Origin: Sthenelais limicola
Taxonomy: Eukaryota > Annelida > Polychaeta > Phyllodocida > Sigalionidae
Direction: 5' to 3'
DNA length: 64,000 nt
Assembly (NCBI GenBank): GCA_942159475.1
Contig: OW804098.1
Location: 119,313,374 to 119,377,373, forward strand
In this document: positions 1 through 11,506 of the stretch, piece after piece
Numbering within the stretch: the stretch's first letter is position 1
Layout: every line of letters begins with the position of its first letter
Notes under the pieces: model-generated
Seen by the model: the letters and a program-made list of their open reading frames with translations, nothing else
Databases searched by the model: none
Told to the model about the DNA's origin: nothing
Program-made: the position numbers and the translations under genes

Positions 1-1700
1 AAATACATCTTATTCATGTGAAAGTAAAAATTTGTTACCGTCCAAATGCAAAGGAATCAATGTGGGTGTTAATTAAGAAAAATCAGCTCCATTGGTGAAA
101 TTAATACTATTATTTGGTTTTACATTCTTTCAAGAACGAATGTACAATTTTGATATAAGAAATAAATTCATTTTTGGGGTTATAAATGCAATAAATGACC
201 AGTGTGAATAGCGTTACCATCCAAATGCAAAAAGGATCAAAGCTTTTTTGATGTGTAACTAATTTGTTATTTTGAAACACAATATAATGAAGTATCAGGG
301 GCATAAAGGATATAATGTCAATAAATTGACATTGATTTTGATTGTCACAAATGATTATTACCAAAGATTCACTCTGGAACATAAAAAAAATAATAATAGA
401 AATAAAATAATCTGACGAAAATTTGCATCTAATTACTTGATAAGTATTTGTTTCACCTATATACCTACTCCTATATGAAGGGACAATATAATTAGAAATA
501 TATAGCTCAGTAGGTTCTTGCATTTGGACAATATTATAACAACAATACCATGTATCACTAGCGTTACCATCCGAATGCACAAAACTCAATGCATTCCCTA
601 TAGAGAGAACATTTGTTTTTTACAAATTGTTCAAACTAAAGCAAAACATGACGTTGACATATACCCAAACATTATTCTGACTCACTTAAATACATTTAAA
701 GAACATTTTTGTGGCACCCCCCCTTACATCACACATTTTTTACAGCAAAAACATGAACAATAAATGACAAATTCATGAAAAAAATCGTATACACAAGGCT
801 TTGTTTCATCAAAACATAAACTCAGTACCTAGACGAATATTTTGGTGATATTTATAAATATCTATGAAAGATCCATAGGACGATATGCTCTTGTTTTCGA
901 AAAGCTTATAAGGTTACCGTCCAAATTAGTGTTACCATCCGTATGACATTAAAAACAGCAGGAGATGTACCATAAATGACCAGCGTCCAAATGACAACAA
1001 CTACTTGAGGCTAAAAATCATCATCATGTTAATACATTAATTATCGAAATTCTCCTTAAAATCACAAGTATTCCCCTCAATAATATCATATTTTAGCAAG
1101 CTATCATCAACTTTTAGTGTCATGTTTGCGAAATCTTGCAAAAAAACAAAGTAATACACTCACCACTGCTTAAAAGTTCGCCAACATGTGCGTGATAGTG
1201 GGCCGTTCATGGACGTTCATGTCTGCTTTCTTCATCATACTCCAGAGGTCACCACAGGTGCTGTTTAAGTGCTGCCATCTGGTGCATTTGGTCGGTAACC
1301 GCATACGGACGGTGACGTTAGTGATTAACGCTCAAGTTATGAGGAAGTTATGCAATATTGAAATATGTGATATATTGATTATGATACGTCTAGAAGGGAT
1401 GTACAATATCTGGGAATATCTCTCACTAATATTTAAATCCAATGGCTTAAATTGATCTTGAAATCGCATTTGGATGGTAACAAATAAATTACACAAAAAT
1501 TGGAAAACTTATTCTGGGGGATGAAATATCACATCTACACAAAAAAATGTTGTGCATTGGGGTGGAGACATGTTTGAGTATGGCGAGAATTGACATCAGT
1601 TCAATGTATTGGAATATTCCATGTTCATTTAGGGTTATTGAAAGTTGCATTTGGACGGTAACATTGAAATTACCCCAAAATTTAAACAGGTGTGGTGGGC
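1..1700. repeat. Degenerate ~178 bp-period block with conserved GTTACCRTCCAAATGC motif
   Basis: An AT-rich stretch cut by the window's left edge. Forward motif copies start near 34, 213, 563, 913 and 931, with a partial at 983. Inverted copies start near 1284, 1466 and 1646, with a related one at 1301 and a partial at 519. Spacings are about 179, 350, 350, 353, 182 and 180, so a unit of roughly 175-182 bp or double. Outside the motif the units barely resemble each other; a secondary string ATAAATGACCAG recurs near 190 and 972. Orientation flips near 1 to 1.2 kb, so the block is symmetric overall. No coding capacity and no recognised family. The right boundary is a guess. Confidence 0.6.
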
Positions 1701-2144
1701 TAAGTGGTACTCATAGAATTTTTATTTTTTTTCCAAGTGGTGCTAGGAGTATAGGGAATGAGATAAGACATACAAAATATGTCACCAATGGAAATTCTTT
1801 TTAATATGAATGCAAATATCGTGAAGAAATTATTAAGTATGTGGAAATAAACTTCAAAAATGGAGGTTTTTTAGCCCCAGATCTTAAAATATCCCAGATA
1901 GGCCTACAAAAGTGGGTACCCCCTGAAAGCTCTTGTCTTGGCGCATCCATACAGCGTAAAAGCAAGCTTTAACTACCAGTTCCAAGCAAGTTAAATCCCT
2001 TAATATGAGTGACGACAGTTCGTGAGAATAGACCATATGCAACTACAATGTTGAGAAGAGTTACATTGTTCTCAATGAAAGTCAGAGAAACCATATGGAA
2101 AGAGATAAGAAGCATGAGGATGACCAACTTGCTAATCTTGATTG

Positions 2145-3320
2145 TTCTCTGCAATGGAATTCTTATGTAATCTGTCAAACAAAGATCTTTTGACAATTGC
2201 AATTCGGGATGCAAGTACAGTATATCCCAGGGGCCAGAGACAATTAGAAACATCTGTGTCAATGAGGCTGATTGAAACACCTGAAAACTTCAATGATCCA
2301 ATGGTGAGGAATAATACCCTTACTTTCTGTTGCTTCTACAAAATCAAGAAAAAGGGAAAGACAAAGGATAAAAACATCATTCTTAAAGCAGATTGTAACA
2401 CTCTGCAGAGACTATGTAGCTGGAAGAGAGTTGGATTGGATTACACAGATGTCTTTACTGATACAGTTCTGAAAGTGGGAAATGCATTTGGAAGAATTGA
2501 TCTTTTATTTGACCAGTACAAAGACATTACTATCAAAGCACAGACAGGAAAGCACCACCAGAAACAGAAAGTACCCATCAGGAAACTGGCTGACAATCGG
2601 AATGTGCCACTTCCAGCCAACTAGGCTAACTATGGGCCTAACTAGTTGGCTCATCCAAATAACTAGCAAAGTTAAGATTTTAGAATGTGCTGGTCAGAAG
2701 TTGATTGTTTTTAGTGGCAGCTTTCTCAATGGTGAGGTGAAAAGTACCATTCTCCTTGACCTTGGTCCTCTGGTAGCAGAGCATGAAGAAGCAGATACTA
2801 GACTCCATGCCATCCATTCTTCTTCAAAAGTATATTCCAGTGCATGAGGTTATACACAATATCCCAGAAGGTTCCTACTAGCATTTTCCTACCTTCCATG
2901 CTATAAGAAGGCCAGACACAACATCATTCATAGCATTCACCACAGACAACAAACCAATGTGTTTCTTGAAAACCACTACTTACTTGGAGCAAACTGGAAC
3001 TCAGCCAAGATATGGATCTTCAGTTGAGAAGTTCTTGTGCTATGTATACAAGATACCAGGAGCAACATCAATTGATAATGCAAGGTTACTTCTGCTTGGA
3101 AAACTGAATAAGACAGAAGCGTTGCCATCCACTGCTGATGCACTGATGCTGCATACTCAATGTGCCCATTACTAAGCCCTGGTTTAGAATTTTGCCCATA
3201 TGACTTATACATTCCTGACCCTACAACACTTGGGTGGAAACTAAAGGACCAGCAATTTGTGCCCATCCTTATGACCAAAGATGCTGTAACTGATAGCTTG
3301 CATATCACTGACATCAAGTC
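2145..3320 (+). pseudogene. Broken copy of an uncharacterised invertebrate protein family (HEEADTR / FHA..DTTS / LP.T.DAL)
   Basis: Similarity to a large family of uncharacterised metazoan proteins, thought by some to carry a PIN/FEN1-like fold, is spread over three forward frames. Frame 3 (2145-2624) gives the N-terminal part, ending in the block RNVPLPAN. Frame 1 (about 2625-2840) gives HEEADTRLHA. Frame 2 (about 2831-3172) gives YIPVHEVIHN, PTFHAIRRPDTTSF, SVEKFLCYVY and ALPSTADALMLH. Frame 1 again (about 3178-3320) gives LGWKLKDQQFVPILMTKD. Block order matches the family as I remember it. The segment normally lying between HEEADTR and YIPVH, which usually holds a DTDVLVLL-type motif, is missing, and several in-frame stops occur, including one after CAHY. 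No intron is evident over this span. It is dead by frameshifts, a deletion and stops. Family assignment is from memory of the blocks; the molecular function is not established. Confidence 0.72.
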
Positions 3321-3784
3321 AATGCATGACTGGGAGTACAAATCAACATTGGGGTTGCAGGAACACCATTCTTCCATGCACTTCAAAACAGTCAGTGTGA
3401 TAAAAGTGCAGGTGTCTACAGCAACATAAGTGAATAGATACAACACTTTATGAAGGTTGGCTTGTAACCATTGCACTGTACCTCTGATTTTGTACATTGT
3501 ATATATTTCTAAACGTGTCTCTGTCTCTGAATTGCCTTCATGAATCTATATCCTTCATAGCAATATTGATATGCCAATGATATTGCATGCAATCAAGTTG
3601 ATGTACTACTTGTGTACAGACCACATACACAAGGCAGTTCTTGATTGAACAATGATTGAACAATGAAGTTATAGTCAGGAATGTATGGACTTTTTATTCA
3701 GATTGTTTTGCTATGGTATGGCCTGATATGCTATAACATGTCCTTACAACAATGAGAATATCATAAATGGATTCCCCTCTGCAT

Positions 3785-4012
3785 TACCATCATTTTGAGG
3801 TATCACATGACCATATATGTGTTTTTTTATGATTTTTCTCAGAAATGAGTGAAAAACACATATTATGTGTGGATATTTGGTTGTCATGGTAACCACATTG
3901 CCGTGACATCCAGGTAAGTGTGTAAAATTGATTGTCCTCTCAATTCCCATCATTTTGAGGTATCACACGACTATATATGTGTGTTTCATGATTTTTCTGA
4001 AAAATGAGTGGC
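3785..4012. repeat. Pair of direct repeats ~160 bp apart
   Basis: About 75 bp beginning CATCATTTTGAGGTATCACA at roughly 3789 recurs near 3949 with small differences; both copies run through ATATATGTG, a T-rich stretch and an AATGAGTG segment. Between them lies the short palindrome GGTTGTCATGGTAACC. It looks like a two-unit tandem duplication. Confidence 0.7.
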
Positions 4013-4326
4013 AGCCATTTTTGTTTTTGATTTTTGACAAAGAAGGAGTCAGATTTCAGCTGTCCAACAGTGATTTTCGTGTTCAGCACACCCAAATTAG
4101 CCAGAAAAGTGCTGATGTACCTTTGTACTCAAAAATGCTCCTAGGAGTATTAAGAGTGATGTTTAGGTGGATTTTGCCTAGTCTATTATTTAAAACTCAT
4201 TTATATAAAACTTTTATTAAATTAAATAAACATTTAATTTCCCAAGCTGCCTCTCAACTTATTTATTCATCACTATCACAACATTGGTCGAATCAACAAT
4301 GATAATGAGTTGTCACTAAAAGACTG

Positions 4327-4557
4327 TGGGTCATACCTTCAGAAAATCTACAGTTTCACACAACTCTCAAAATCTGCTAAATTAGAGTGAAAAATGTTAA
4401 AATACTGAATATATCTGAATGCATTCTGTATTTTAGTCATCAAGTCAATCAGTATGGTTATGTTGAACGGTATTTGGAACCTAATTGTCGTCTTTAATTT
4501 GGGTTATTTGAGGGGTTTGGTGAAGGCCAATTGTACATTTTCTGAAGACTTGACCCA
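4327..4557 (+). mobile_element. MITE-A copy, subfamily 3
   Basis: The left end is degenerate (GGGTCATACCTTCAGAAAAT); the right end reads TTGTACATTTTCTGAAGACTTGACCC. The interior has the subfamily-3 signature (AATACTGAATATATCTGA, then TGGTTATGTTGAAC). Confidence 0.75.
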
Positions 4558-4724
4558 TATACGCATACCAGCATTTGTAATGAGTTTTCATTAAAAGGCT
4601 GTCATACCAGGTTATGCACTTATTTCCGTTGCATATGGGTGAGATCAATGGATAATATACATTTCACAGTGACCAATCTTCTCTAATATTCCAAATTTAA
4701 GATATAATTTAAATTCCTTTATGG

Positions 4725-5330
4725 GCGATGCGTTGTAGGAAAATGAGTCAAAAGTTGCAAGAATTTACATTTTTGGAGGTCTTTTTTTGCATAATAACCC
4801 TTGCTTAGAATGTATTACTCTTTGAGTTCTATCTGGTACTGCTACACTGTATCACTTTTTAAATTTGCCATATTAGTTTATCACATTAATGTAGTCGCTG
4901 TATCTACCTATCTATCAAATACTACTGTATCTATTTAATAGCGTAACTCCATTTTCTCCAAAGGGGGCTCTCAGGAAGATCTATGGTTTCATAGAGGAGA
5001 CCCACCCCCTTTTTCGGTGTCAAAATTTGATATGTTATTGAAAAGTGTAAGCTTCCGGAAATAAAAACATATACATACATACATACATACATACATACAT
5101 ACATACATACATACATACATACAATTTGTTAAGGTTAATTGTAAATTTGAGATATGTTACAGAGCAATGAGACAGAAGTCGCAACAAATATATACTTGTA
5201 CCAAACATTAAATTTGGGTTATTTTAGGTCAGTTGGTGAAGACTAATTGTAAATTTGTGCTACGTTACAGAAAAATGAGACGGATGTCACAAAAAAGTTG
5301 ATTTTGAGGAACATCATTTGCGAATTATCA
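4725..5330. mobile_element. Degenerate MITE-B/MITE-A mosaic around a LINE 3' end
   Basis: MITE-B-like starts recur at about 4729, 5151 and 5262, each an altered form of TTACAGGAAAATGAGTC followed by AAGTCGCAA. A short MITE-A piece (GGGTTATTTTAGG, GGTGAAGACTAATTGT) sits near 5217-5250. The pieces look like nested or recombined relics rather than one element. Confidence 0.5.
4925..5121 (+). mobile_element. LINE 3' end with (ACAT)n tail
   Basis: The sequence resembles the 3' UTR at 36.86-37.02 kb: an AGGAAGATCTATGG stretch, a GAGGAGACCCACCCC stretch, then GGAAATAAAAACATAT and a tetranucleotide tail. That fits a severely 5'-truncated non-LTR retrotransposon whose tail is the ACAT microsatellite at 5068-5121. 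No coding part is present here. Confidence 0.6.
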
Positions 5331-5531
5331 ATCATTTGTGACTTTAATTGCTTCCTTAACATGTATGAAGAATGAATTGTATGCATATCAACAAGTAGCT
5401 CTCGCCGACGCCATATCAAAGTGGCAGGGGTCCAAAATGATCATAGATAGGGGTGTTCTGTTAGTCTCGTCTTGCATGGACCAGCCCAGTGTGATATTCA
5501 TGTATTTGTAGGTACAAGGGAATGACATTCA

Positions 5532-5767
5532 TGGGTCAGATTTTCAGAGAATGCACAATTGGCAGCTCTACACATATAGGAAATTCTCCTAAATTAGGCT
5601 GAAAAATGATGAATACCGGGTATATCTGAGTATATTTGGTATCGCATTTATTTAAAGTATCGGTTCTGTTATGTTAAACTGCATTTTGAAGCTCATTTTT
5701 GTCTAAAATGTGGGTTATCTAAGAGGATTGGTGAAGACGAATTGTACATTTTCTGAGAATCTGACCC
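5532..5767 (+). mobile_element. MITE-A copy (reference description)
   Basis: MITE-A is a non-coding element of about 230 bp. It begins GGGTCAGATTTTCAGAAAAT, then GTACAATTGGCAGCTCTACA and CTAAATTAGGCTG, and ends in the inverted terminus ATTTTCTGAAAATCTGACCC. Near-identical 4 bp flanks at many copies suggest a 4 bp, AT-rich target duplication (TCAT here). This copy is subfamily 2: TACCGGGTATATCTGAGTAT, a TTTAAAGTATCGGTT stretch, and TGTTAAACTGCATTTTGAAG. A 4 bp target is known for Sola- and Chapaev-type transposons, but no transposase was seen, so the superfamily is open. Confidence 0.85.
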
Positions 5768-5997
5768 TCATGTATTTGTAGGTTATAGAGAATGTGTTAA
5801 GGTATGACTGAAGAATACAAACGAACGTGTGGTCTTCGTGAGAAGAGCTAAGTAACTGATTTAATGAACTAGAATCCAACTACATATCTTCCTCCAGGAT
5901 GTGGGTAAAGAGTAGGGGGCGGAGCCCTTACGTAATACCTATGGCTTAGCATGAATAAGTAGACTTGCACAGTACTGGGTAGCTAATTATACATAAG

Positions 5998-6034
5998 AGA
6001 GAGAGAGAGAGAGAGACAAAGAAAAAGAGACAGA
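5998..6034. repeat. (GA)n microsatellite
   Basis: A pure GA run (about 5998-6017) grades into purine-rich AAAGAAAAAGAGACAGAAAGG. It resembles, in reverse complement, the TTTCTGTCTCTTTTCTCTG unit duplicated at 45.7 kb, so both may derive from one repeat family. Confidence 0.7.
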
Positions 6035-6092
6035 AAGGCACTTCATGGCCCAGATGTTGTCTAATTCCTGGTATCAGTGTCGAAATGGAGCA

Positions 6093-6650
6093 CTAAAATC
6101 TTATTTTCTGTTCCCAACAATTTCCAATAGCGGGAAAGGAACCTGCAAGAATCGTCAAATTATGATACCTTTTTGAAATGTGGTATGCTGTTAGGTGAGG
6201 CCATACTTTTTTCAAAAACCAACAGCAGCACGTTGGCCCACGCCCCTGGTGGCCGGTAGCTGCGAAATACACAATGGCCGACATCAGAATCAAATGCACC
6301 ATATCTTTGCTTCTATTGATCCTATTTTCAAATACAATATATTAATGTTTTAAGGTATGATGGATCCATTTCTGAAGTTATTATATATTTAGTTTTAAAT
6401 ATATTTTAGTTTTTATCACTGTCAAGATCCAATATGGCCGATGTCTGGAAATACAAATAACATAACCTAGCTCCTATTAGCACGGTACCTATGTATGATA
6501 CCAGTTTTACTATGTTTTGAGGTATGAGGAATCCATTTACAAAGTGATTTCTTTATTTCAAGGTCATGTTCAGGGTCAAAATCCAATATGGCGGCCACCA
6601 GAAAACAAAAATGTGATATCTCAGCTCCCATTAACATTTTGCACTTAGAA
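6093..6650. repeat. Degenerate ~155 bp tandem repeat, AATATGGCCG/GG
   Basis: Three to four diverged units, each ending in an ATCCAATATGGCSG-like string (about 6248, 6427, 6580) and followed by TATCTCAGCTCC-like and GGTATGATGGATCCATTT-like strings. The last two full units are about 155 bp apart; the first is longer. No coding potential. Confidence 0.6.
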
Positions 6651-7489
6651 AACTAAAAAAAATCATAAAAATAAAGGGACGCGATTTGATTGAACCGTTA
6701 GAATTGTAAGAGCCTCAATGGCAGGATAAACTTGAATAAAACCTTTAAAAAAGAACAAAACACACATTTTGCACTATACCCATGTCTATGTATTCCATTT
6801 CTAAAATCAATTTTCTGTTTTAAAATTCTTCCTACACATACCGAACCATTTTTTTGCGACTTAAGACGCATTTCCCTGAAACGGATCACATATACAATTC
6901 CAAAACTAATACTCTGAGATACATATATATATAGCGATGCCAGCTCTAAGTTAGCTTAAACCATTGTGGGGAGATTCTGAGGAAGCTATGGGCTTGAATG
7001 GACCAGGGACTCTGTATAGACGGAATAACCTGCCCCTGCTATCTTTAGTAGTGCATGCTGCCACTGCACGTGCATCTCTAAGAACATTTCTTACAAGGGG
7101 TTGATGGAATGTACCATTTACGATTGAAGGGGTGAGTGGGTATGTCATTTGGAGTCGCTAGATAAGAGTAATAACGCCTGAGTATATTCACAAAGTCAAG
7201 GGGAAAGCAGTTTGTTTCCATAAGGGAAACTTGGACGTCACATTTCCAGAATCTTCCATTTTTAGCTTCTCAGAAAATTCGAGAAGCTTAGTGAATTGCG
7301 TACCATTCTGTCAATCATCTTCATCCATCATGAATGTGTGAGATGGTTGTGGGGTAACAATCAGTGTGAAATCATCTGTCTGATCAGTTTGCATGTTTGC
7401 AGAAGGCTTATCTACTCCACCCATTTCCCACCTCCAAACCTCCACCCTGCCCCCTCTCTGGTTATTACATAATAAGACAAACAAGGTCT

Positions 7490-7690
7490 GCCCTTGCCTT
7501 CCAGCTCCCTCCCTCCCTCCCTCCCTTGCCTTTCACTCATTACCCCCATCTCTCTTTCTCTCTCACTCTGAGTGCTGTTTTAGTGCACTATCTCTATCCC
7601 TTCTTCCCCCCCCCCTCTCTCTCTCTCTGTACATCCCTCTCTCCCCTCTGTCTCTGTCCCTCCCTCCCTTTAGTTGGAGAGGGGGAGGAA
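7490..7690. repeat. Polypyrimidine tract turning purine-rich
   Basis: Runs of TCCC, CTCT and C (CCCCCCCCCC near 7606) cover about 7500-7665, followed at once by a purine-rich stretch (GGAGAGGGGGAGGAAAGGGG). Long apparent frames here are artefacts of low complexity. Confidence 0.85.
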
Positions 7691-7895
7691 AGGGGGAGAA
7701 GGAAAATTGATAGATGTATAGGAGTGTTTTTATTCTTTTGTTGGAAAACCTATTATACATGATCAATCTTTGGAGGGATTTAGACTCTCTCTCTCTCTTT
7801 CTGAAATTCTCTCAGAGAAACAATGTCACTGGATGGGGTGAACTCTTCCTCACACTCCACGTGCTTCATATACCTGTATATATATGGGACAATCA

Positions 7896-8063
7896 ACTTT
7901 ACGAGGGGGTACCTCGACTTTACGAGGGGGTACCTCGACTTTACGAGGGGGTACCTCGACTTTACGAGGGGGTACCTCAACTTTACGAGGGGGTACCTCG
8001 ACTTTACGAGGGGGTACCTCGACTTTACGAGGGGGTACCTCGACTTTATGAGGGGGTACCTCG
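7896..8063. repeat. 21 bp minisatellite, 8 copies
   Basis: Eight tandem 21 bp units (ACTTTACGAG then GGGGTACCTCG), nearly identical; one unit ends TCA and the last has TATGAG. Because 21 is a multiple of three, the array is open in all frames, giving an apparent LYEGVPR repeat. Flanks show no gene. Confidence 0.95.
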
Positions 8064-8537
8064 ACCTCGGCGTAGGTGAAGGGTTCTTTCTTTTATCTCA
8101 GCAGGCTTATGTAAACAAACTGTATGCTACATATGGATAAATTATATAGGTCTGTACACACTTTTATCGATGTACCGAATAACTTGCTTCAACTTAGGTT
8201 TGTAGTTATTGCAGAACAAAAATTAAATCTATGTTAGAAATAATGAAACATTTTGTAACCTTAATATCAGGCTATTCTGAGAATATTTATACTTGATGTA
8301 TAAAAATGTTTATTAGACCTGAATAAAATATTTGCAAAATCAAAATCAATAGTATGTTGTCTTGTTTCATCAACAGGTTAACCATTGTACATGGTTAAGG
8401 GATTGTGTATTTACACATTTACACATATAAGCACTTTTAATTAAATATTCTGCATTTTCAGTTGAACAAAAACTAAATATCTGTAACTATGACTTGACAT
8501 TGTGCACAAATAGTTGATACTGAGAAGTTGTTTCCTT

Positions 8538-8675
8538 TGGAAACGCAGAATATATATACATTAAGTGAAACTGATTATAAAGTTAAATAGAAAAATAGTT
8601 GATTAAATGGAAATGCAGAATATATACATTAAGTTAAACTGATTATAAAGTTAAATAGAAAAAAAGTTGATTAAA
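8538..8675. repeat. ~69 bp tandem duplication
   Basis: Two adjacent copies beginning GGAAACGCAGAATATATA and GGAAATGCAGAATATATA, each continuing through CATTAAGT, AAACTGATTATAAAGTTAAA and AGTTGATTAAAT. Confidence 0.85.
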
Positions 8676-8802
8676 TCATTGATTAACTTAATAAACTTAT
8701 AACTTGTTTTCTGTATTTCAAGGTCATATTTAGTGATTTAACCGTGATCAAGGTAACTGACAGCTAGTCCTTATGCATACCATCAATGATCCCAAGTCCC
8801 AA

Positions 8803-8873
8803 TAAATCCGGGTTATTTAAGAGGGTTTCTAAATGTGAATTGTGCATTTTCTAGAAATTCCACCCATATATTG
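8803..8873 (+). mobile_element. MITE-A right-end fragment
   Basis: Only the right ~70 bp is recognisable: CGGGTTATTTAAGAGGGTTT, GAATTGTGCATTTTCT and a terminus ending CCACCC. Confidence 0.55.
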
Positions 8874-9097
8874 ACTTATACACATTGGTGACCATATATA
8901 TATATATATATTCGGAGTAGCAAGGAGAGCATGTCTGGGGAATACGTCTCATGATACACATACCGGAAGTGCAATCACGTGAGCTCACAAACACTTCCGG
9001 TTGGAAAGCTGGGCTGTCTCTGAGCTATGCATCACTGTATAGCAGTGTCATGTTCCGTTGGTAGGGCGGGGGCTGTTGCATTGCATGGACTCATATG

Positions 9098-9505
9098 TGA
9101 TGTGTTTTGAGAAAATCAGTCATAAGTCGCAAAAAATGCATTTTGAGATACCATTATATTTGAAAAGATGAGATCAAGCCGATTCCAATGATAGTAAACC
9201 GTCAAATAATCTAATAAATATTTCTAGATTTTAAGTTTGATATTTTCTTTTTTTTTAAAAAGTTTCCAATATTTCTGGGGGTCAATGAACAGAAAAGTAA
9301 CTAAATGTAGTCCATATAAGGACCTTTAAAACGAAAGAATATGTTACATACATTGTCCTGAAATTTAATACATCGATTGATATAGCTATAAGTAATAAAC
9401 TCCCCAACAATCAAAAAATTCCAATAATGTGATCCTGAGAAAAAAACACTTTAAAAGAAATCAATTTTGCGACTTATGACTCATTTTCCTGAAACACATA
9501 ACAAT
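9098..9505. mobile_element. MITE-B copy (reference description)
   Basis: MITE-B is a non-coding ~405 bp element. Intact copies begin GTGATGTGTTTCAGGAAAAT then GAGTCATAAGTCGCAAAA, and end in the inverted complement, TTTGCGACTTATGACTCATT then TTCCTGAAACACATCAC. Shared interior strings are GATGAGATCAAGCCGATTCC, AATGATAGTAAAC, TTTCTAGATTTTAAGTTTGA and AGGACCTTTAAAACG. This copy has both ends (left altered to GTGTTTTGAGAAAATCAGTC). Its superfamily is unknown. Confidence 0.82.
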
Positions 9506-9883
9506 TATTAGAATATCAGAAATATATGGCAGCTCTAGAAATTTCTGCTAAATTAAGCTGGAAGATTTGGTTTGGTTGCTTTTGCTACAGGGCTACATGA
9601 GCTATCCACAGAGCATGAAACAATGACAATGTCAAATTATATTAGACCAAACATACAGGTCTATCTATTTTCTGGAGAAAATCCCAGGGCTATAACGCAG
9701 ACAAATCATGTGTAACTGTACGAATGTCGAGAGAGTTCAAATACCACCGCTTATAGTTATAGTTATGAAGGGAAATATCCGAAAATTGACAGAGACAACG
9801 CCCCGATGTGGTAGATAATACCGCCATAGTTAGATTAGCCGAACATGACTTGCTATTAATGTTACATGTACGTGTACATGTAT

Positions 9884-9935
9884 GTAACATGTATGTATGT
9901 ATGTATGTATGTATGTATGTATGTATGTATGTATA
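9884..9935. repeat. (ATGT)n microsatellite
   Basis: About a dozen tandem ATGT units after the palindromic TACATGTACGTGTACATGTA. It may be the tail of a minus-strand LINE relic like the ACAT tail at 5.07 kb, but no LINE sequence is clear beside it. Confidence 0.85.
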
Positions 9936-10530
9936 CATCATGGCAACCAATATGTTTTTTTATTAAGATTACCGTAAAACTCAAATTTATTACCCGATCT
10001 ATTTGTATTTACATGATTGAAAGCATGTATGATAATCTGGTAACTAACACGTTGGTTTCAGTCGCTTATTATATTGCACCCATTGCTACAAGACTTATGA
10101 AATAGTCACACTCCTTCAACCAACGAGTTAGTTAACCTGTATATTCTATAATTCCGGTTGGTCATGAATCATAGTAAAACAAGTAAATTAAATAATAAGG
10201 ATTTATTCTACAATTCTCATTTGTGATAATCATAGGTCTACCAGGGGCTCCTATGCTACTCACTATAATATAATATAATTTGTATGCATGTAGACTAATT
10301 GTACAACATCTCGGTTAGGCTGATATGACATTACTGGATGGTTTTATAAATGTAAAAGTGTATGAATATCAGATCTCAATACCAAAAAACGTTCGGATAA
10401 GCAGCTAAATAAGTAGATGTCTTACAAAAAACAATCAAGATCTTGTCACTGGCACTCTTGGAAGATCTATACTTGCTCGGATAGAGATTGACCCTCTTCC
10501 ATGGATTAAATGTAACTGTATACAAAATGA

Positions 10531-10740
10531 GAAATAAGATAAGATAAGATAAGATAACCAATTCTTTATTTCCAGAAAGTAAGAGTGTACACAGAAAATA
10601 GGTTATGGGCTTATCGGGAGATCTCTTCAAGCCCATGCCTTCTTCGTTAACCTTAGTCTTGGTTTGTTTCCTAAACTACTTAAGTGTTAAAGTCTTAATA
10701 AAATAAAATAAAATGTCATAAACCAACATCTGGTTTTACA
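10531..10740 (-). mobile_element. LINE-type 3' end with (TTATC)n tail, minus strand
   Basis: On the minus strand the sequence reads GAGATCTCCCGATAAGCCC, a 3'-UTR-like stretch, then CTTTCTGGAAATAAAGAATT followed by a TTATC repeat tail (plus strand AAGAT/AGATA run at 10531-10558). An AATAAA-like signal just before a short tandem tail is typical of CR1/L2-type retrotransposon ends. No reverse-transcriptase part is detectable upstream. Confidence 0.55.
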
Positions 10741-11232
10741 ATTTTTCTATAGCTACTATATACGTCCGTCTTTTTAAAAGGACATTAGGTAATAGTACTA
10801 CTTTAGTACTAATAGTACTAATAGTACTAAATAAAAACACTCATATACTTGATATAAAACAACCATTTAGCAAGTATTAAAAAATGATTCCAGAAGTTAT
10901 TTAAGGCCAATTTCGGCTATACAGATAGATCTACTCAGTGTATTACAATTATTTTTTAAAATCCCTTACAAACAAACCATAAAGGACAGGGGGGAATGCG
11001 ATTTGTACTGAATTATACATCATCTAGCTTTGATGTTATATCAGTGTAAAAGCTGCGTGAAAAAGGCTCTTTGAAATTATTAATTTGGAAAATGGACAAA
11101 TGAATAGAACTTGCTTTGGGCTATTGTAACCTGTCTCACTGAAAGCATGTTACATTGTGGTCAATATCTCTTCAGGTAAATCCTTTGTTAGTTCATAACA
11201 ATCATACAATTTTAAAACTATCAATAATTTAA

Positions 11233-11492
11233 AGGGTGGTCTCCACTGTCTGCGATAAGCTCTGCGGTAAGCCTTGCAATGGTTTGTGCTGGTTCTGTAG
11301 GTGGATGAGAATGATGAGGTCCTTGCCTACATGGTCAGTGAACCATGTAGGCAGGACCTCGCCACTCCTCAACAACACAGCACCATCGCAAAGCTTACCG
11401 CAGAGCTTACCGCAGAGCTTACCGCAGAGCTTACCGCAGAGCTTACTGCAGAGCTCGCCGCAGAGCTCACCGCAGCCAGTGGAGACCACTCT
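11233..11492. mobile_element. H1 Harbinger-like palindromic element (compact)
   Basis: H1 starts AGGGTGGTCTCCACTG and ends in the inverted complement CAGTGGAGACCACTCT, flanked by TAA on both sides, the TWA target type of PIF/Harbinger transposons. Subterminal arms are 12 bp direct repeats (GAGCTTACCGCA), about six copies at 11390-11475 on the right and fewer on the left. The centre is a near-perfect palindrome around CATGGTCAGTGAACCATG. Non-coding; the apparent LTAE repeat peptides are artefacts. Confidence 0.85.
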
Positions 11493-11506
11493 TAAGAATA
11501 CATGAG

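Noticed and set aside
5068..5121. Tetranucleotide repeat as a telomeric or centromeric array
   Set aside because: It is a short ACAT microsatellite directly after a LINE-type 3' end.
7714..8140. LYEGVPR / DFTRGYL repeat proteins
   Set aside because: A 21 bp minisatellite open in multiple frames; no conserved flanking coding sequence.
11229..11505. Frames with repeated LTAE or KLCG
   Set aside because: They translate the 12 bp subterminal repeats of the H1 element; both strands are open.
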